64,000 nucleotides of DNA from Roseovarius aestuariivivens (GTDB taxonomy: Bacteria; Pseudomonadota; Alphaproteobacteria; Rhodobacterales; Rhodobacteraceae), in contig NZ_SJEY01000001.1 of the NCBI RefSeq assembly GCF_004761875.1, forward strand, positions 62,001 through 126,000, written 5' to 3'. The translations under genes were made by a program, and so were the position numbers. Shown here piece after piece: positions 35,373-44,769 of the stretch (its first letter is position 1; each line of letters begins with the position of its first letter). The notes below the pieces were generated by a model, which worked only from the letters and a program-made list of their open reading frames with translations, made no database searches and was not told the origin of the DNA.

Positions 35373-35960
35373 ATGTACCAACTCATCGGCACCCGCGCGA
35401 GCCGCGCCTTCCGCGTGCTCTGGCTTCTCGAAGAGCTGGGCGCAGAGTACGAGCACGTCCCCGCGTCGCCCCGCAGCGCCGAGGCGCGCGCGGTCAATCC
35501 CTCGGGCAAGGTACCTGCGCTGCGCGACGGCGACACCGTGATCCCCGACAGCACCGCGATCATGACCTATCTAGCCGACCGGCATGCCGCGCTGACTTTT
35601 CCCGCAGGGACGCCCGACCGCGCCCGGCAGGATGCGCTGACCCACCAGATCCTCGACGATGTCGACGCCGTGCTCTGGACAGCGGCGCGCCACAGCTTCG
35701 TTCTGCCCGAGGAGCACCGCGTGCCCGAGGTCAAGACCTCGCTCAAATGGGAATACACCAACAATATCCGACGCCTTTCCGAACAGCTTCAGGACCCGTT
35801 CCTGATGGGCGACACGATGACGATCCCGGATATCATCCTGACCCATTGCCTCGGCTGGGCGTCGCGCGCGGGCTTCCCCGAGCCGGATGCGCACCTGTCG
35901 GACTATGCCGCGCGGCTGTCCTCTCGCGAGGCGTTTCAGCGCGCGGCCGCGTTGCCCTGA
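35373..35960 (+). CDS. glutathione S-transferase family protein
   Basis: A 195-residue GST with an N-terminal thioredoxin-like half (YQLIGTRASRAFRVLWLLEELGAEYE, NPSGKVPALRDGD with the conserved cis-Pro, and DSTAIMTYLAD with the glutathione-binding Asp-Ser) and a helical C-terminal half. The Ser/Thr near GTRASRAF could be the activating residue. Role in detoxification inferred; substrate unknown. A GAGCC ribosome site is weak. Convergent with the flavoprotein gene after only 10 bp. Confidence 0.9.
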   Translation: MYQLIGTRASRAFRVLWLLEELGAEYEHVPASPRSAEARAVNPSGKVPALRDGDTVIPDSTAIMTYLADRHAALTFPAGTPDRARQDALTHQILDDVDAVLWTAARHSFVLPEEHRVPEVKTSLKWEYTNNIRRLSEQLQDPFLMGDTMTIPDIILTHCLGWASRAGFPEPDAHLSDYAARLSSREAFQRAAALP

Positions 35961-35970
35961 ACCGCAGCGG

Positions 35971-37131
35971 TCAGGCGGTATAGGCCGCCGCCGCGCGCCC
36001 GGCCCACAGTCCCGTCGCAAGACACGCGGTCAGCAGGTAACCCCCCGTCGGCGCCTCCCAATCCAGCATCTCGCCGCAGGCAAACACCCCCGGCCTGCCG
36101 CGCAGCATGAGGCCGTCATCCAGCGCCTCGAATCTCAGACCACCGGCGGTGGAAATCGCCTCGTCCATCGGGCGTGGTCCGATCAGGGGCACCGGCAGCG
36201 ATTTGACCAGCGGGGCAAGGTCGCGGGGCAGGGGCCGCGCGAATTCCTGCAAAAGTGCGGCGCGCACCGGATCAAGGCCCAGCCGCTTGCGCAGCACGTT
36301 CTTGATGCTCTCCTTGGGCCTTCCGCGCGCCAGCCTCTGGCGCAGATCCTCAAGCCTGAGGTCCGGCATCAGGTCGAGTGTCAGGCCTGCACCCTCCCGC
36401 AAGGTCTTGGACAAGGCGTAAATCCCGCCGCCCTCGAGCCCACGAGCCGACAAAACCACCTCACCGCGCGACACCTGTCCCCCCGCCAGTAGCGCCACGC
36501 CCTTGAGCGGTAGACCGAAATGCGGCGCCATATGCGCCGACCAATTGACGACAAAGCCCATATTGGCGGGCTGAAAGGGGCTCAGCGCCGCAGTGGGGAT
36601 GTACTCCGCCCACGCCCCGTCAGAGCCGAGCCGCGCCCAGCTTGCCCCGCCACAGGCCAGAACCGCCACGTCCGGTTCCAGAACCTGCTCTCCCCCGGGC
36701 GTGTCGAAGCACAAGGTCTCCCCTTGCCAGCCGGTCCAGCGCCAGCGCTGTTCCAGCCTCACACCAGAGCCTTCCAGCCGTGCCAGCCAGGCCCGCAAAA
36801 GCGGCGAGGCTTTCATCGCCTTCGGAAAGACCCGGCCCGTCGAACCGGTGAACAGCGGCTGGCCCAAAGCCTCCGCCCAAGCCATCATGTCCGCCGGCCC
36901 GAACGCGTCCAGCATCGGGCGCAGCCGCGTCGCCGACGCGCCATAGGCGGCAAGACATGTCTCCAACGGCTCGTTCTTGGTCAGGTTCAGCCCGGATTTG
37001 CCCGCCATCAGGAACTTTCGCGCGGGCGACGGCTTGGCCTCGGCCACAGTCACCCTGAGGCCCGCGCGCGCCAATTCCTCAGCCGCCATAAGCCCCGCCG
37101 GCCCCGCGCCGATGACAACGGCCTTCCTCAT
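35971..37131 (-). CDS. TIGR03862/HI0933-type FAD-dependent flavoprotein
   Basis: A 386-residue flavoprotein. The N-terminal dinucleotide-binding motif is VVIGAGPAGLMAAEELARAG; then RKFLMAGKSGLNLTKNEP, typical of the HI0933/BaiN family, the VLACGGASWARLGSDG loop, and the C-terminal ISTAGGLRFEAL and FACGEMLDWEAPTGGYLLTAC segments that close the FAD site. Reaction unknown. I start at ATG 37131 (AAGG 9 nt upstream); the in-frame extension upstream is Arg-rich and unconvincing. Confidence 0.92.
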   Translation of the reverse strand: MRKAVVIGAGPAGLMAAEELARAGLRVTVAEAKPSPARKFLMAGKSGLNLTKNEPLETCLAAYGASATRLRPMLDAFGPADMMAWAEALGQPLFTGSTGRVFPKAMKASPLLRAWLARLEGSGVRLEQRWRWTGWQGETLCFDTPGGEQVLEPDVAVLACGGASWARLGSDGAWAEYIPTAALSPFQPANMGFVVNWSAHMAPHFGLPLKGVALLAGGQVSRGEVVLSARGLEGGGIYALSKTLREGAGLTLDLMPDLRLEDLRQRLARGRPKESIKNVLRKRLGLDPVRAALLQEFARPLPRDLAPLVKSLPVPLIGPRPMDEAISTAGGLRFEALDDGLMLRGRPGVFACGEMLDWEAPTGGYLLTACLATGLWAGRAAAAYTA

Positions 37132-37313
37132 GCGCCGGGGCCTTGCGGCAACCCTTTGAGGCGTGGCGAACCGCGCCCCCGCCGTCCGCTTCGGCATGTC
37201 ATGCCCTTGGCCGGATTGTCCCCGTTCACGTGCCGCCCCTTGTCACCGGCCCCAACTCACCCATCCTCTTGCCTCTAAATCCTCCCTGCAATCAAGCGGA
37301 AGAGCCCGATCCC

Positions 37314-37607
37314 ATGGATGACCCGATCTGCCCGCTTTGTGGCCGCCCGATCCCGCCCGAGGCGCGGCAAAGCCTGCACCACCTGATCCCCAAGCTCAAA
37401 GGCGGCAAGGGCGGCCCGGTCGTGCTCTTGCACCAGATCTGCCACAACGAGATCCACGCCACCCTCACCGAGGCCGAACTCGCGCGTGAATTCAACACGC
37501 CCGAGGCCCTGCGCGCGCATCCCCGGTTGGCGAAATTCATCGCCTGGGTGGCCAAGCGCCCGCCCGGCTTTCACTCCAAGACACCGGGACCGCGCCGCAA
37601 GCGTTGA
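37314..37607 (+). CDS. HNH-motif small protein
   Basis: A 97-residue protein with an HNH nuclease core: the zinc pair CPLCGRPIP near the start, then LHHLIPKLKGG supplying the first His pair, and HQICHNEIHATL giving the Asn/His portion. It is short, with a basic tail KTPGPRRKR that could bind DNA. No methyltransferase or restriction partner is adjacent. Start ATG 37314 has GCGGAAGAG upstream. Function as a nuclease is inferred from the motif only. Confidence 0.82.
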   Translation: MDDPICPLCGRPIPPEARQSLHHLIPKLKGGKGGPVVLLHQICHNEIHATLTEAELAREFNTPEALRAHPRLAKFIAWVAKRPPGFHSKTPGPRRKR

Positions 37608-37670
37608 TCTGGCGCAAAGACAGAATGGGTGCCGTTGCGGCAGACTTGAGGCCCCGAGGAGGACCGCACC

Positions 37671-38039
37671 ATGCCCACAACCTATCACGAAGACGACAGC
37701 ACCGGCACCGCCGAGATCACCGTCTCGGGCCGCGTCACGCAGGACGATTTCGACGCGATCGCCAGCCCGCTGCAGGACTTCATCGACCGGCACGGCACGA
37801 TCCGCCTCATCGAGGTGATCGAAAGCCTGACCGGCTTCGACGCCTCGATGATCTGGTCGGGGCTGAAATTCGATATCCGCAATATCCCGCATATCAGCCA
37901 TGTCGCCGTGGTCACCGATATCGGCTGGCTCAGCCCGGTCTCGCGCGCCGCGGGGGCGGTCATTTCGTGCAAGCTGCGCACCTTCCCGATGGCTGACCTG
38001 GACGCCGCCCGCGACTGGATCCGCGCGCCCGACGGCTAA
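37671..38039 (+). CDS. STAS/SpoIIAA-like protein
   Basis: A 122-residue soluble protein resembling the SpoIIAA-like (STAS/SEC14) group. It has a beta-strand start ITVSGRVTQDDFDAI, the helix LQDFIDRHGTIRLIEVIE, a LKFDIRNIPHISHVAVVTD strand-loop and ending MADLDAARDWI, a pattern shared with small lipid- or partner-binding proteins of unknown role. GAGGAGG precedes the ATG. It stands between HNH and multicopper oxidase genes, all on the plus strand. Confidence 0.8.
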   Translation: MPTTYHEDDSTGTAEITVSGRVTQDDFDAIASPLQDFIDRHGTIRLIEVIESLTGFDASMIWSGLKFDIRNIPHISHVAVVTDIGWLSPVSRAAGAVISCKLRTFPMADLDAARDWIRAPDG

Positions 38040-38132
38040 GCGCGCGCCCCATGTCGCACCCTGTCGTGCGCCGGGGGGCTTGACCGCGCCGCCCGGCATG
38101 TCACCTTCCCCCAAACCGACGGAGGGACGACC

Positions 38133-39509
38133 ATGCAGCTCACACGACGTGCCTTTCTGGGTGGTGCGGCCGCCGCCCCGGTTCTGGCGCGTGCGCCCCT
38201 GGCCTCCGAGACCCCGGCGCAGGTGCTGCGCGCGGCCCCGGTCTCGGTGCAGCTTGCGCCGTCTGATTTTCCCAAGACCGATCTCTGGGCCTTCAACGGG
38301 ACCGTGCCGGGCGAGACGCTGCGCCTCAGGCAAGGCGAGATGTTCCGCGCGCGGCTCGAAAACGGCCTCGAACAGGAGACCACCATCCACTGGCACGGCC
38401 AGCGCCTGCCCAACGCGATGGACGGCGTGCCTTACATGACGCAGGCCGGCGTTCTGCCGGGCGAGAGCTTCGACTATGCCTTCCCGCTGCGCGACGCGGG
38501 CACCTTCTGGTATCACCCGCATGCCAATTCGCTGGAACAGATCTCGCGCGGGCTTGCCGGCGTGATGATCGTCGAAGAACCGCAAGGCCCCGACGTGGAT
38601 GGCGAAGAGGTGCTGGTTTTCGACGACTGGCGGCTTGATGAAGGGGCCCAGATCCATCACTCCTTCGGCAACCGCCACGACATGTCCCATGACGGGCGGC
38701 TCGGCAATTACATCACCGTGAACGCCCGGCCCGAGCTGACCGGCGAACAGGTGTCGGGCGCGCGCCTTCGCCTTCGCCTCGTGAATACCGCGACCGCGCG
38801 CATCTTCCGGCTGCGCTTTCAGGGACTGCGCGCCTGGGAAGCGGCGCTTGACGCCATGCCGCTTGAAACGCCGGCCGAGACGACCGAACTGGTGCTCGCG
38901 CCCGCGCAGCGCGCCGATCTCTTCGTCGACATCACCGCCGCGCCGGGCGAAGAGGCGATGATCGCCTCGGTCGAACGCGATGGCACCTACGCCATGGTCA
39001 CCTGGACCGCGAGCGGCCCCGCGCAGGCCCCGCGCCCCGCGCCGGCACCATTGCCGCCCAACGACATGCCGGTGGTCTCACCCGACACCGCGCGCCGTCA
39101 GCCGCTCACGCTTGAAGGCGGCGCGATGCGCGGCCTGCCGGAACAGGCGGTCTGGAAGGGCGAAAAACAGGCGGCGCGCACGCTGATCGAAGGCGGGCAG
39201 TTCTGGCTTTTCAACGGGGTGGCAGGCATGCCCGATGCGCCGCTGCTGGACGCGAGCCTCGGCGAGACGATCCGCATCCCCATCACCAACCGGACCGCCT
39301 TTCCGCACGCGATGCACCTGCACGGCATGCATTTCCGCGAGATCGCCGCTGATGGCGCGCTCGGCCCGTGGCGCGACACTCTGCTGGTCGCCGCTGATGA
39401 GACACGAGAGATCGTCTTCGTCGCCGACAATCCGGGCGACTGGATGTTTCACTGCCACATGGCCGCGCATCAGATGTCTGGCATGATGAACTGGATCCGC
39501 GTCACCTGA
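38133..39509 (+). CDS. multicopper oxidase with Tat signal
   Basis: A 458-residue laccase-like oxidase. The Tat signal LTRRAFLGGAAAAPVLARA sends it folded to the periplasm. Copper sites are visible: HWHG at residues 86-89, YHPHA with His128 and His130, HAMHLHGMHF in the last domain, and HCHMAAHQMSGMM with the type 1 ligands Cys441, His446 and Met451. It couples one-electron oxidation, perhaps of Cu(I), Mn or phenols, to reduction of oxygen to water. GGAGGG precedes the ATG. No copper-resistance partners flank it. Confidence 0.93.
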   Translation: MQLTRRAFLGGAAAAPVLARAPLASETPAQVLRAAPVSVQLAPSDFPKTDLWAFNGTVPGETLRLRQGEMFRARLENGLEQETTIHWHGQRLPNAMDGVPYMTQAGVLPGESFDYAFPLRDAGTFWYHPHANSLEQISRGLAGVMIVEEPQGPDVDGEEVLVFDDWRLDEGAQIHHSFGNRHDMSHDGRLGNYITVNARPELTGEQVSGARLRLRLVNTATARIFRLRFQGLRAWEAALDAMPLETPAETTELVLAPAQRADLFVDITAAPGEEAMIASVERDGTYAMVTWTASGPAQAPRPAPAPLPPNDMPVVSPDTARRQPLTLEGGAMRGLPEQAVWKGEKQAARTLIEGGQFWLFNGVAGMPDAPLLDASLGETIRIPITNRTAFPHAMHLHGMHFREIAADGALGPWRDTLLVAADETREIVFVADNPGDWMFHCHMAAHQMSGMMNWIRVT

Positions 39510-39575
39510 GCCGCCGATCCGGTTTTCCCGCAAAAGCACCTGCCGGAATCCTTATGAGAAATTCCTCCGCAAGGC

Positions 39576-40187
39576 TTAGCCGCGGCACATCGCCTTGATC
39601 GCGGCGGCATGCGCGGGCGTGGCGGCCAGCGTATCAGCGCAAAGCGCGCGCGCCGCCTCCACAGGATCGGCCTCGACCATCCGGTCGATCAGCCCCCAGG
39701 CCAGCGCCGTGTCGCTGTCGATCTTCTCGCCCGCCATCAGGATCATCCGCGCCCGCGACGGGCCGATCAGCGCCGCCAGCCGCGCCGGGTCCGAGGGCTG
39801 CGGCAGGAACCCCCGCTGCATCACCGGGTAAAACACCTTGGTGCCCGCCACCGCCACGCGCAGATCGCAGGCAAGCACCATGCCAATGGCGCCGCCCGCC
39901 ACCGTCCCGTTAAGCGCGGCGACCGTCATGCCGGGCAAGCCCGCCAGCGCACCCGACAGCCGTTCCCACACGCCATCCGTGGCCAGTCCCGATTTCGCCG
40001 CCTCCAGATCCATTCCGGCGGAGAACACCTTGCCTGCGCCGGTCAGCACCAGCGCCCGTGCCTCCTGCGCCGCCTCGGCAATTCCGGCCAGCTCTTCGAG
40101 CATCTCACGGGTCAGCGAATTGGCCTTGTCGGGCCGGTCTATGGTGACAACCCAAAGCCCGTCTTCATGTTTGTCCAGCCGGATCAT
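39576..40187 (-). CDS. enoyl-CoA hydratase/isomerase family protein
   Basis: A 203-residue crotonase-fold protein, shorter than the usual ~260. The oxyanion-hole segments are VLTGAGKVFSAGMDLEA and LNGTVAGGAIGMVLACDLRVA. The catalytic Glu positions of classical hydratases (after the second block) are not obvious, so it may be an isomerase or hydrolase. It starts at ATG 40187 overlapping the stop of the upstream SDR gene by 4 nt, so the two are coupled and may serve one acyl-CoA pathway. Confidence 0.87.
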   Translation of the reverse strand: MIRLDKHEDGLWVVTIDRPDKANSLTREMLEELAGIAEAAQEARALVLTGAGKVFSAGMDLEAAKSGLATDGVWERLSGALAGLPGMTVAALNGTVAGGAIGMVLACDLRVAVAGTKVFYPVMQRGFLPQPSDPARLAALIGPSRARMILMAGEKIDSDTALAWGLIDRMVEADPVEAARALCADTLAATPAHAAAIKAMCRG

Positions 40188-40945
40188 GTCAGGCCCACCC
40201 GGGCGCGGATGTCCTCGTCGCGCAGGGAAATCTCCTGGCCCAGCCACGCGTCCGCCTCGGGCCCGCACATCCACAAAAGCGCCTTGGCCGGCCAGTCGGC
40301 CGGAATGTGATCGGACCAGTCGAGACGGCTCACCGGGTTCATCCCGCTTGCCTTGATCTCGTGCTGCATCTGCGTCGCCACCGTACCGGGCGAAAGGCCC
40401 ATGATTCGCAGGCCCGCGTCGCGGTTTTCCTTGTCGGCGCATTCGGTCAGCATCTTGGCGCCGGCTTTGGAGGTGCAGTAATGGCTCCAGCCCTCCAGAG
40501 GGTTGTGCGCCGCGCCCGAGCTGATCGTGATGATCGACCCGCCGCCCGCTGCCCGCATCACCGGCAGTGCGGCGCGAATGCCGTAGAACACGCCCTTCAG
40601 GTTGATGTCGATCACGTGCCCCCAGGCCTCGGGATCGGCCTCCGCCAGATGCGCGATGGGCTCGATCACGCCCGCATTGCCGATCAGCACATCAAGCCCG
40701 CCGAACGTGTCGCAGGCCGCGTGCACGGCGGCCTCGATTTCCCAGTAGCGGCTGACGTCGCAGGGCACGGCCAGCGCCCGCTCTCCGATCTCGCCCGCCA
40801 GATCGGCGATCGCGTCACCGTTGCGCGCGGTCAGCACCACGTTGGCCCCGGCCCCGGCAAAGACGCGCGCCGCCGCCGCCCCGATCCCCCGGCTCGCGCC
40901 CGTGATCAGAACCGTCTTGTCCGTCATGTCCATCGCTACCGTCAT
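40184..40945 (-). CDS. short-chain dehydrogenase/reductase
   Basis: A 253-residue classical SDR. The NAD(P) motif is TGASRGIG (TGxxxGxG), the NAG element IGNAGV, the catalytic Ser in ISSGAAHN, and the YxxxK motif in HYCTSKAG. The substrate is unknown; the coupled crotonase-like gene suggests a 3-hydroxyacyl or related alcohol. I start at ATG 40945 because GAGGAGG lies upstream; further in-frame sequence is not SDR-like. It diverges from the DUF2125 gene. Confidence 0.93.
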   Translation of the reverse strand: MTVAMDMTDKTVLITGASRGIGAAAARVFAGAGANVVLTARNGDAIADLAGEIGERALAVPCDVSRYWEIEAAVHAACDTFGGLDVLIGNAGVIEPIAHLAEADPEAWGHVIDINLKGVFYGIRAALPVMRAAGGGSIITISSGAAHNPLEGWSHYCTSKAGAKMLTECADKENRDAGLRIMGLSPGTVATQMQHEIKASGMNPVSRLDWSDHIPADWPAKALLWMCGPEADAWLGQEISLRDEDIRARVGLT

Positions 40946-41075
40946 CTTCGCCTCCTCTGGCTGGCCGATCCCAGAGCTACCCGGCGTCAGCCGGAAGGTC
41001 CAGCAACAACCCCTTGACCCGCCCTGCGCGAACCCCGAAGCTGCGGCGACGAATTTCAAAACGAAAGGGTCCCGC

Positions 41076-42614
41076 ATGACCGCCTTTAAATCCGCCGCCA
41101 CCCCGCTTTGTACATCGGCGGTGGCGCTCGGCCTTTGCATGACAGGGTCGGCCGCATTCGCCGACGTGACGGCCAGCCAGATCTGGGAGGATTGGCAAGC
41201 CTATTTCGAGACCTCCGGCTATACCGTGACCGGCGAGGAAACGCTGTCGGGCGGAACGCTTGCGGTCTCCGACATCACCATGACGATGGCGATCCCCGAA
41301 AGCGACGGGTCCGTCGTGCTGTCGATGGGCGAGATCACCTTTGAGGAGAACGGCGACGGCACCGTGTCCATCTCATTGCCCGAACGGCTGCCCATGACCG
41401 TGGATGTCGGCGGGTCGGACATCGAAGAGGTCATGATCACGCTCGAATACGTGTCCAGCGGTCTCGACATGACGGCCTCGGGCGATCCCGCCGATATCGT
41501 CTACGACTACACCGCCGACAATGTCGCGCTCGTTCTGGGCGAAGTGACCGTCGAGGACGAAACCATCGATCCCGGCACGGTCGAGTTCAGCATCGCCAAC
41601 ATCACGGGCACGTCGCGGATGCAGACCGGCGATCTGCGGCTCAGCGACCAAAGCTTCGAAGGCGGGCCGATGGCCTATACCGTCGACGTGACCGACCCCG
41701 AGGGGGGCGAGGGCCGGATGGTCATCAACGGAGAAGTTGCCGCGCTGGCGTTCAAGGCCACCGCAGCGATGCCGCCCGAGATGGACGCGGCCGACATGGC
41801 CGCCGCCATTGCCGACGGGTTCGAAGCCGAAGGGGTGCTGAGCTACGAGAACGGCACGACGGAATTTTCCTTCGAGGAAGACGCATCGTCTGCCAGCGGC
41901 GAGTCAAGCTCCGAGGGCGGAGAGCTTGTCGTGTCGCTCGGCTCGGACGGGCTTGTCTACGGGTTGGGCGCCACCGGCGCAAAGACGGTGATCAAAAGCG
42001 GCGACCTGCCATTCCCGGTCGAATACGCGATGCGCGAAGTGGCCTTTTCGCTCGGCCTGCCGGTCATGGCCAGCGACGATCCGCAGGGCTTCGCGCTCAC
42101 CATGCGGCTGGCGGATTTCACCATGTCCGAGATGCTCTGGTCGATCTTCGACCCTCAGGGCCAGCTGCCCCGCGATCCCGCGACCTTCGACATCGATATG
42201 TCCGGCGTGGCGAAACTCGCGATCGACCTGCTCGATCCCGAAGATATGGAGGCGGTCGAGCGCGGCGCGGAAATGCCGGGCGAACTCAATGCGCTTGACC
42301 TCAACACGCTGGTGCTGCGCGCCGCCGGGGCCGAGCTGACCGGATACGGCAGCTTTACCTTCGACAATTCCGATCTGGAAACCTTCGACGGCCTGCCGGC
42401 CCCGGATGGCTCGGTCGACCTGCGGCTTCAGGGCGCCAACGGGCTTCTCGATACGCTGATCGCGATGGGCTACCTGCCCGAGGATCAGGCCATGGGCGTG
42501 CGCATGATGATGGGCATGTTCGCGGTTCCGGGCGAGGGCGAAGACGTGCTCACCTCCACCATCGCGGTCAAACCCGACGGCCAGGTGCTCGCCAACGGTC
42601 AACGCCTGCGCTGA
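41076..42614 (+). CDS. DUF2125 exported protein
   Basis: A 512-residue protein with a signal peptide (about residues 1-29, ending SAAFADV). The rest is acidic and beta-rich with repeating TMTMAIPESDGSVVLSMGEITF-like strands. Two conserved DUF2125 regions are recognisable: GYTVTGEETLSGGTLAV near the start, and MREVAFSLGLPVMASDDPQGF with MRLADFTMSEMLWSIFDP later. Function unknown; probably periplasmic or outer-membrane associated. AAAGGG precedes the ATG. A terminator follows. Confidence 0.88.
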   Translation: MTAFKSAATPLCTSAVALGLCMTGSAAFADVTASQIWEDWQAYFETSGYTVTGEETLSGGTLAVSDITMTMAIPESDGSVVLSMGEITFEENGDGTVSISLPERLPMTVDVGGSDIEEVMITLEYVSSGLDMTASGDPADIVYDYTADNVALVLGEVTVEDETIDPGTVEFSIANITGTSRMQTGDLRLSDQSFEGGPMAYTVDVTDPEGGEGRMVINGEVAALAFKATAAMPPEMDAADMAAAIADGFEAEGVLSYENGTTEFSFEEDASSASGESSSEGGELVVSLGSDGLVYGLGATGAKTVIKSGDLPFPVEYAMREVAFSLGLPVMASDDPQGFALTMRLADFTMSEMLWSIFDPQGQLPRDPATFDIDMSGVAKLAIDLLDPEDMEAVERGAEMPGELNALDLNTLVLRAAGAELTGYGSFTFDNSDLETFDGLPAPDGSVDLRLQGANGLLDTLIAMGYLPEDQAMGVRMMMGMFAVPGEGEDVLTSTIAVKPDGQVLANGQRLR

Positions 42615-42638
42615 GGCGCAAAGGCAATGACTCCGGAC

Positions 42639-42664
42639 AAGGGGCCGCTCGCGCGGCCCCTTTT
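42639..42664. terminator. intrinsic terminator after the DUF2125 gene
   Basis: AAGGGGCCGC, loop TCGC, GCGGCCCC and TTTT. The A-rich left edge is short, so it mainly serves the plus strand; the convergent methyltransferase gene ends 22 bp further on. Confidence 0.88.
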
Positions 42665-42685
42665 ACGTCTGGCCGGCAAACGGCT

Positions 42686-43645
42686 CTATGCCGCCGCGCC
42701 CGCCTTCCGCACTGCCGCGACCTGCCGCGTGATCTCGCCGATATGCCGCCCGTCGGTGCCACAGCAGCCGCCCCAGACATTGATATGCGGATAGCGCCGC
42801 GCCAGATCGGCCATCTGCCCGCCCAGCTCGGCGGGGTCGCCATCCTCCAGATGTCCCAGCTTGCATAGGTCGAGCGTGTCCATCGCCACGGCGTTCGGCA
42901 TGAAGCCCCCCAGCCGCCGGACCCAGCCGCCGTCATCGAGGCCGGGCATGAACTCGGTCGGATGGGTGCAGTTGATCATGTAATAGGCTGGTGCGCTGTC
43001 GGTGGCGGCGTCCACCTGCGCGATGGCCTCTTCAAGGGTCTCGCCACCCTTGAGCTTGCCGCCTTTCGCCACGAAGAACGAGATCACGACGGGCATCCCT
43101 GCGGCCTTAGCGGCCCGGGTCAGGCCGGTGGCCTCCGCGACCGAGGAAAACGTCGCGGCGGTCACAAGATCGGCCCCGGCCTTCTTGAAGGTCAGGATCT
43201 GCTCGGCGTGATAGTCCTCCGCCTCCGCTTCGTCGGGCGTGCGGCCGACATTATAGGCGTCGCCGCGCGGTCCGATGACGCCACCCACCAGCATCGGGGT
43301 CGCCTCGCTTTTGTACTCGCGGGCAAAATCCTTGTAGAACTCGATGCCCCGGATGTTGATCTCTTCCAGCGCCTCGCGGGAATACCCGATCAGCGTGCCC
43401 CAGTCGCGGCTGGCGCGATAGTGCAGCCCCTCGTTGATGACACCCACCCCGTTCGCCACCGCGGCCTCGACCAGTTTGCGGTGATAGTCCGCAAGGCAGG
43501 CTCGCCCGCGCGGATCGTCGATCAGCTCGAAAGCGCAGAAATGCCGAAGCTCGAAGCCATCGACATATTGCAGCCACGTTTCGAAGCCGCCCCCGCAGGT
43601 CATCAGCCGGCCCTGCGATTGCGGCAGGTCTCTTGCGTGCGTCAT
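42686..43645 (-). CDS. homocysteine S-methyltransferase family protein
   Basis: A 319-residue (beta/alpha)8 zinc enzyme. The three zinc-binding cysteines are visible as Cys226 in NCTHP and the Cys294-Cys295 pair in GGCCGTD, near the C-terminus. Members move a methyl group from betaine, S-methylmethionine or a related donor to homocysteine, giving methionine. The donor here cannot be assigned; roseobacters use betaine and DMSP-derived methyl groups. The ICL/PEP-mutase gene lies 154 bp upstream on the same strand. Confidence 0.92.
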   Translation of the reverse strand: MTHARDLPQSQGRLMTCGGGFETWLQYVDGFELRHFCAFELIDDPRGRACLADYHRKLVEAAVANGVGVINEGLHYRASRDWGTLIGYSREALEEINIRGIEFYKDFAREYKSEATPMLVGGVIGPRGDAYNVGRTPDEAEAEDYHAEQILTFKKAGADLVTAATFSSVAEATGLTRAAKAAGMPVVISFFVAKGGKLKGGETLEEAIAQVDAATDSAPAYYMINCTHPTEFMPGLDDGGWVRRLGGFMPNAVAMDTLDLCKLGHLEDGDPAELGGQMADLARRYPHINVWGGCCGTDGRHIGEITRQVAAVRKAGAAA

Positions 43646-43799
43646 ACATCAACCTCCCGTCGTCCGGGGCAGAGGATAGCAAAGCGCGCGCGTCGCGTCG
43701 CGCGGGACACGTATTGCGGCAGACGCCCGGCGCAGGCCCAACCAAAGGTCGTGATGACCGGGGCGGTTGGCGACGAACCGGCGACGGCCTGCAGTGCCT

Positions 43800-44642
43800 T
43801 CAGGTTCGGGGCCCGCACCGGGCCTGCGACATCAGCCGGCTGATCTCGGCGTCCGGGATCGCGTCGTCGGCATAGCTGAACGTACCGGCGTCGCGCACTT
43901 CCCGCGCGGCCCGCATCATCGCGCCAAGGGCGGCCCGCGCGAAAGACCCGCCGACGCCGATCCGCCGCACGCCCGCCTGCGACAGCTCCGCGACCGAGTA
44001 GCTGCGTCGCCCAAGTCCCATCACCACGTTCACGGGTTTGTCCACCGCGGCGCAGACGGTGCGGATCGCGTCGAGATCCGGCAGGCCGGGCGCATAGACC
44101 ACATCGGCGCCGGCCGCGCAAAAGGCCTGCAGCCTGCGGATCGTGTCGTCGAGGTCGGGCCGGCCCCACAGAAAATTCTCGGCCCGCGCTGTCAGCAGGA
44201 AAGGCAGATCGCGCGCCGCGTCCGCCGCCGCCGCGATGCGCTCTACCGCCAGGTCAAGCGCGTGGATCGGGGCGTCCGGGTCGCCGGTGGCATCTTCGAT
44301 GGACCCGCCGACCAGCCCGGTCTCAGAGGCCATCCGCACGGTCTGCGCGCAGGTTTCGGGGGCCGCGCCGAAACCGTCCTCCAGATCTGCGGAAACGGGC
44401 AGGTCGGTCGCCGCGACGATCTCTGCGGCGTTCTGCAGAATGTCGCGTCGGGACAGGCTTGCAAAGGAATCCCGCTTGCCGGCGGAAAAGGAATAGCCCG
44501 CGCTGGTCGTGGCCAGCGCCTCGAAGCCGAGGCTCGCCAGAAGCCGGGCCGACCCGGCATCCCAGGGGTTCGGCATCACGAAGGCTTCTTCGCGCGCATG
44601 CAGCGCCTTCAGGCGCGCGTACTTGTCCGCTTGATCGCTCAT
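43800..44642 (-). CDS. isocitrate lyase/PEP mutase family protein
   Basis: A 280-residue member of the ICL/phosphonomutase superfamily. It begins LHAREEAFVMPNPWDAGSARLLASLGFEAL, as in the small oxaloacetate/2-methylisocitrate-lyase-like group. A magnesium-binding SADLEDGFG follows, then GGSIEDATGDP and LTARAENFLWG. True isocitrate lyase has a KKCGH motif, which is missing, so it is likely a C-C lyase of another 2-oxo acid. Start ATG 44642 follows AAGGAG. Divergent from pmbA. Confidence 0.9.
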   Translation of the reverse strand: MSDQADKYARLKALHAREEAFVMPNPWDAGSARLLASLGFEALATTSAGYSFSAGKRDSFASLSRRDILQNAAEIVAATDLPVSADLEDGFGAAPETCAQTVRMASETGLVGGSIEDATGDPDAPIHALDLAVERIAAAADAARDLPFLLTARAENFLWGRPDLDDTIRRLQAFCAAGADVVYAPGLPDLDAIRTVCAAVDKPVNVVMGLGRRSYSVAELSQAGVRRIGVGGSFARAALGAMMRAAREVRDAGTFSYADDAIPDAEISRLMSQARCGPRT

Positions 44643-44769
44643 CCCGTGCTCTCCTTGACAGCGTATCACTGACCCTAAGGCATTCGGGCGGGCGCCAGAA
44701 CATGTTTCGGCTGCGCCTTGCACAGGCCCCCCACGCGGTCTACCTGTTCAGCCAATCAAGGAGACCGCC

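Noticed and set aside
37314-37607. HNH protein as part of a defence system
   Set aside because: No methyltransferase, helicase, ATPase or other defence partner is adjacent; neighbours are a flavoprotein and a STAS-like gene.
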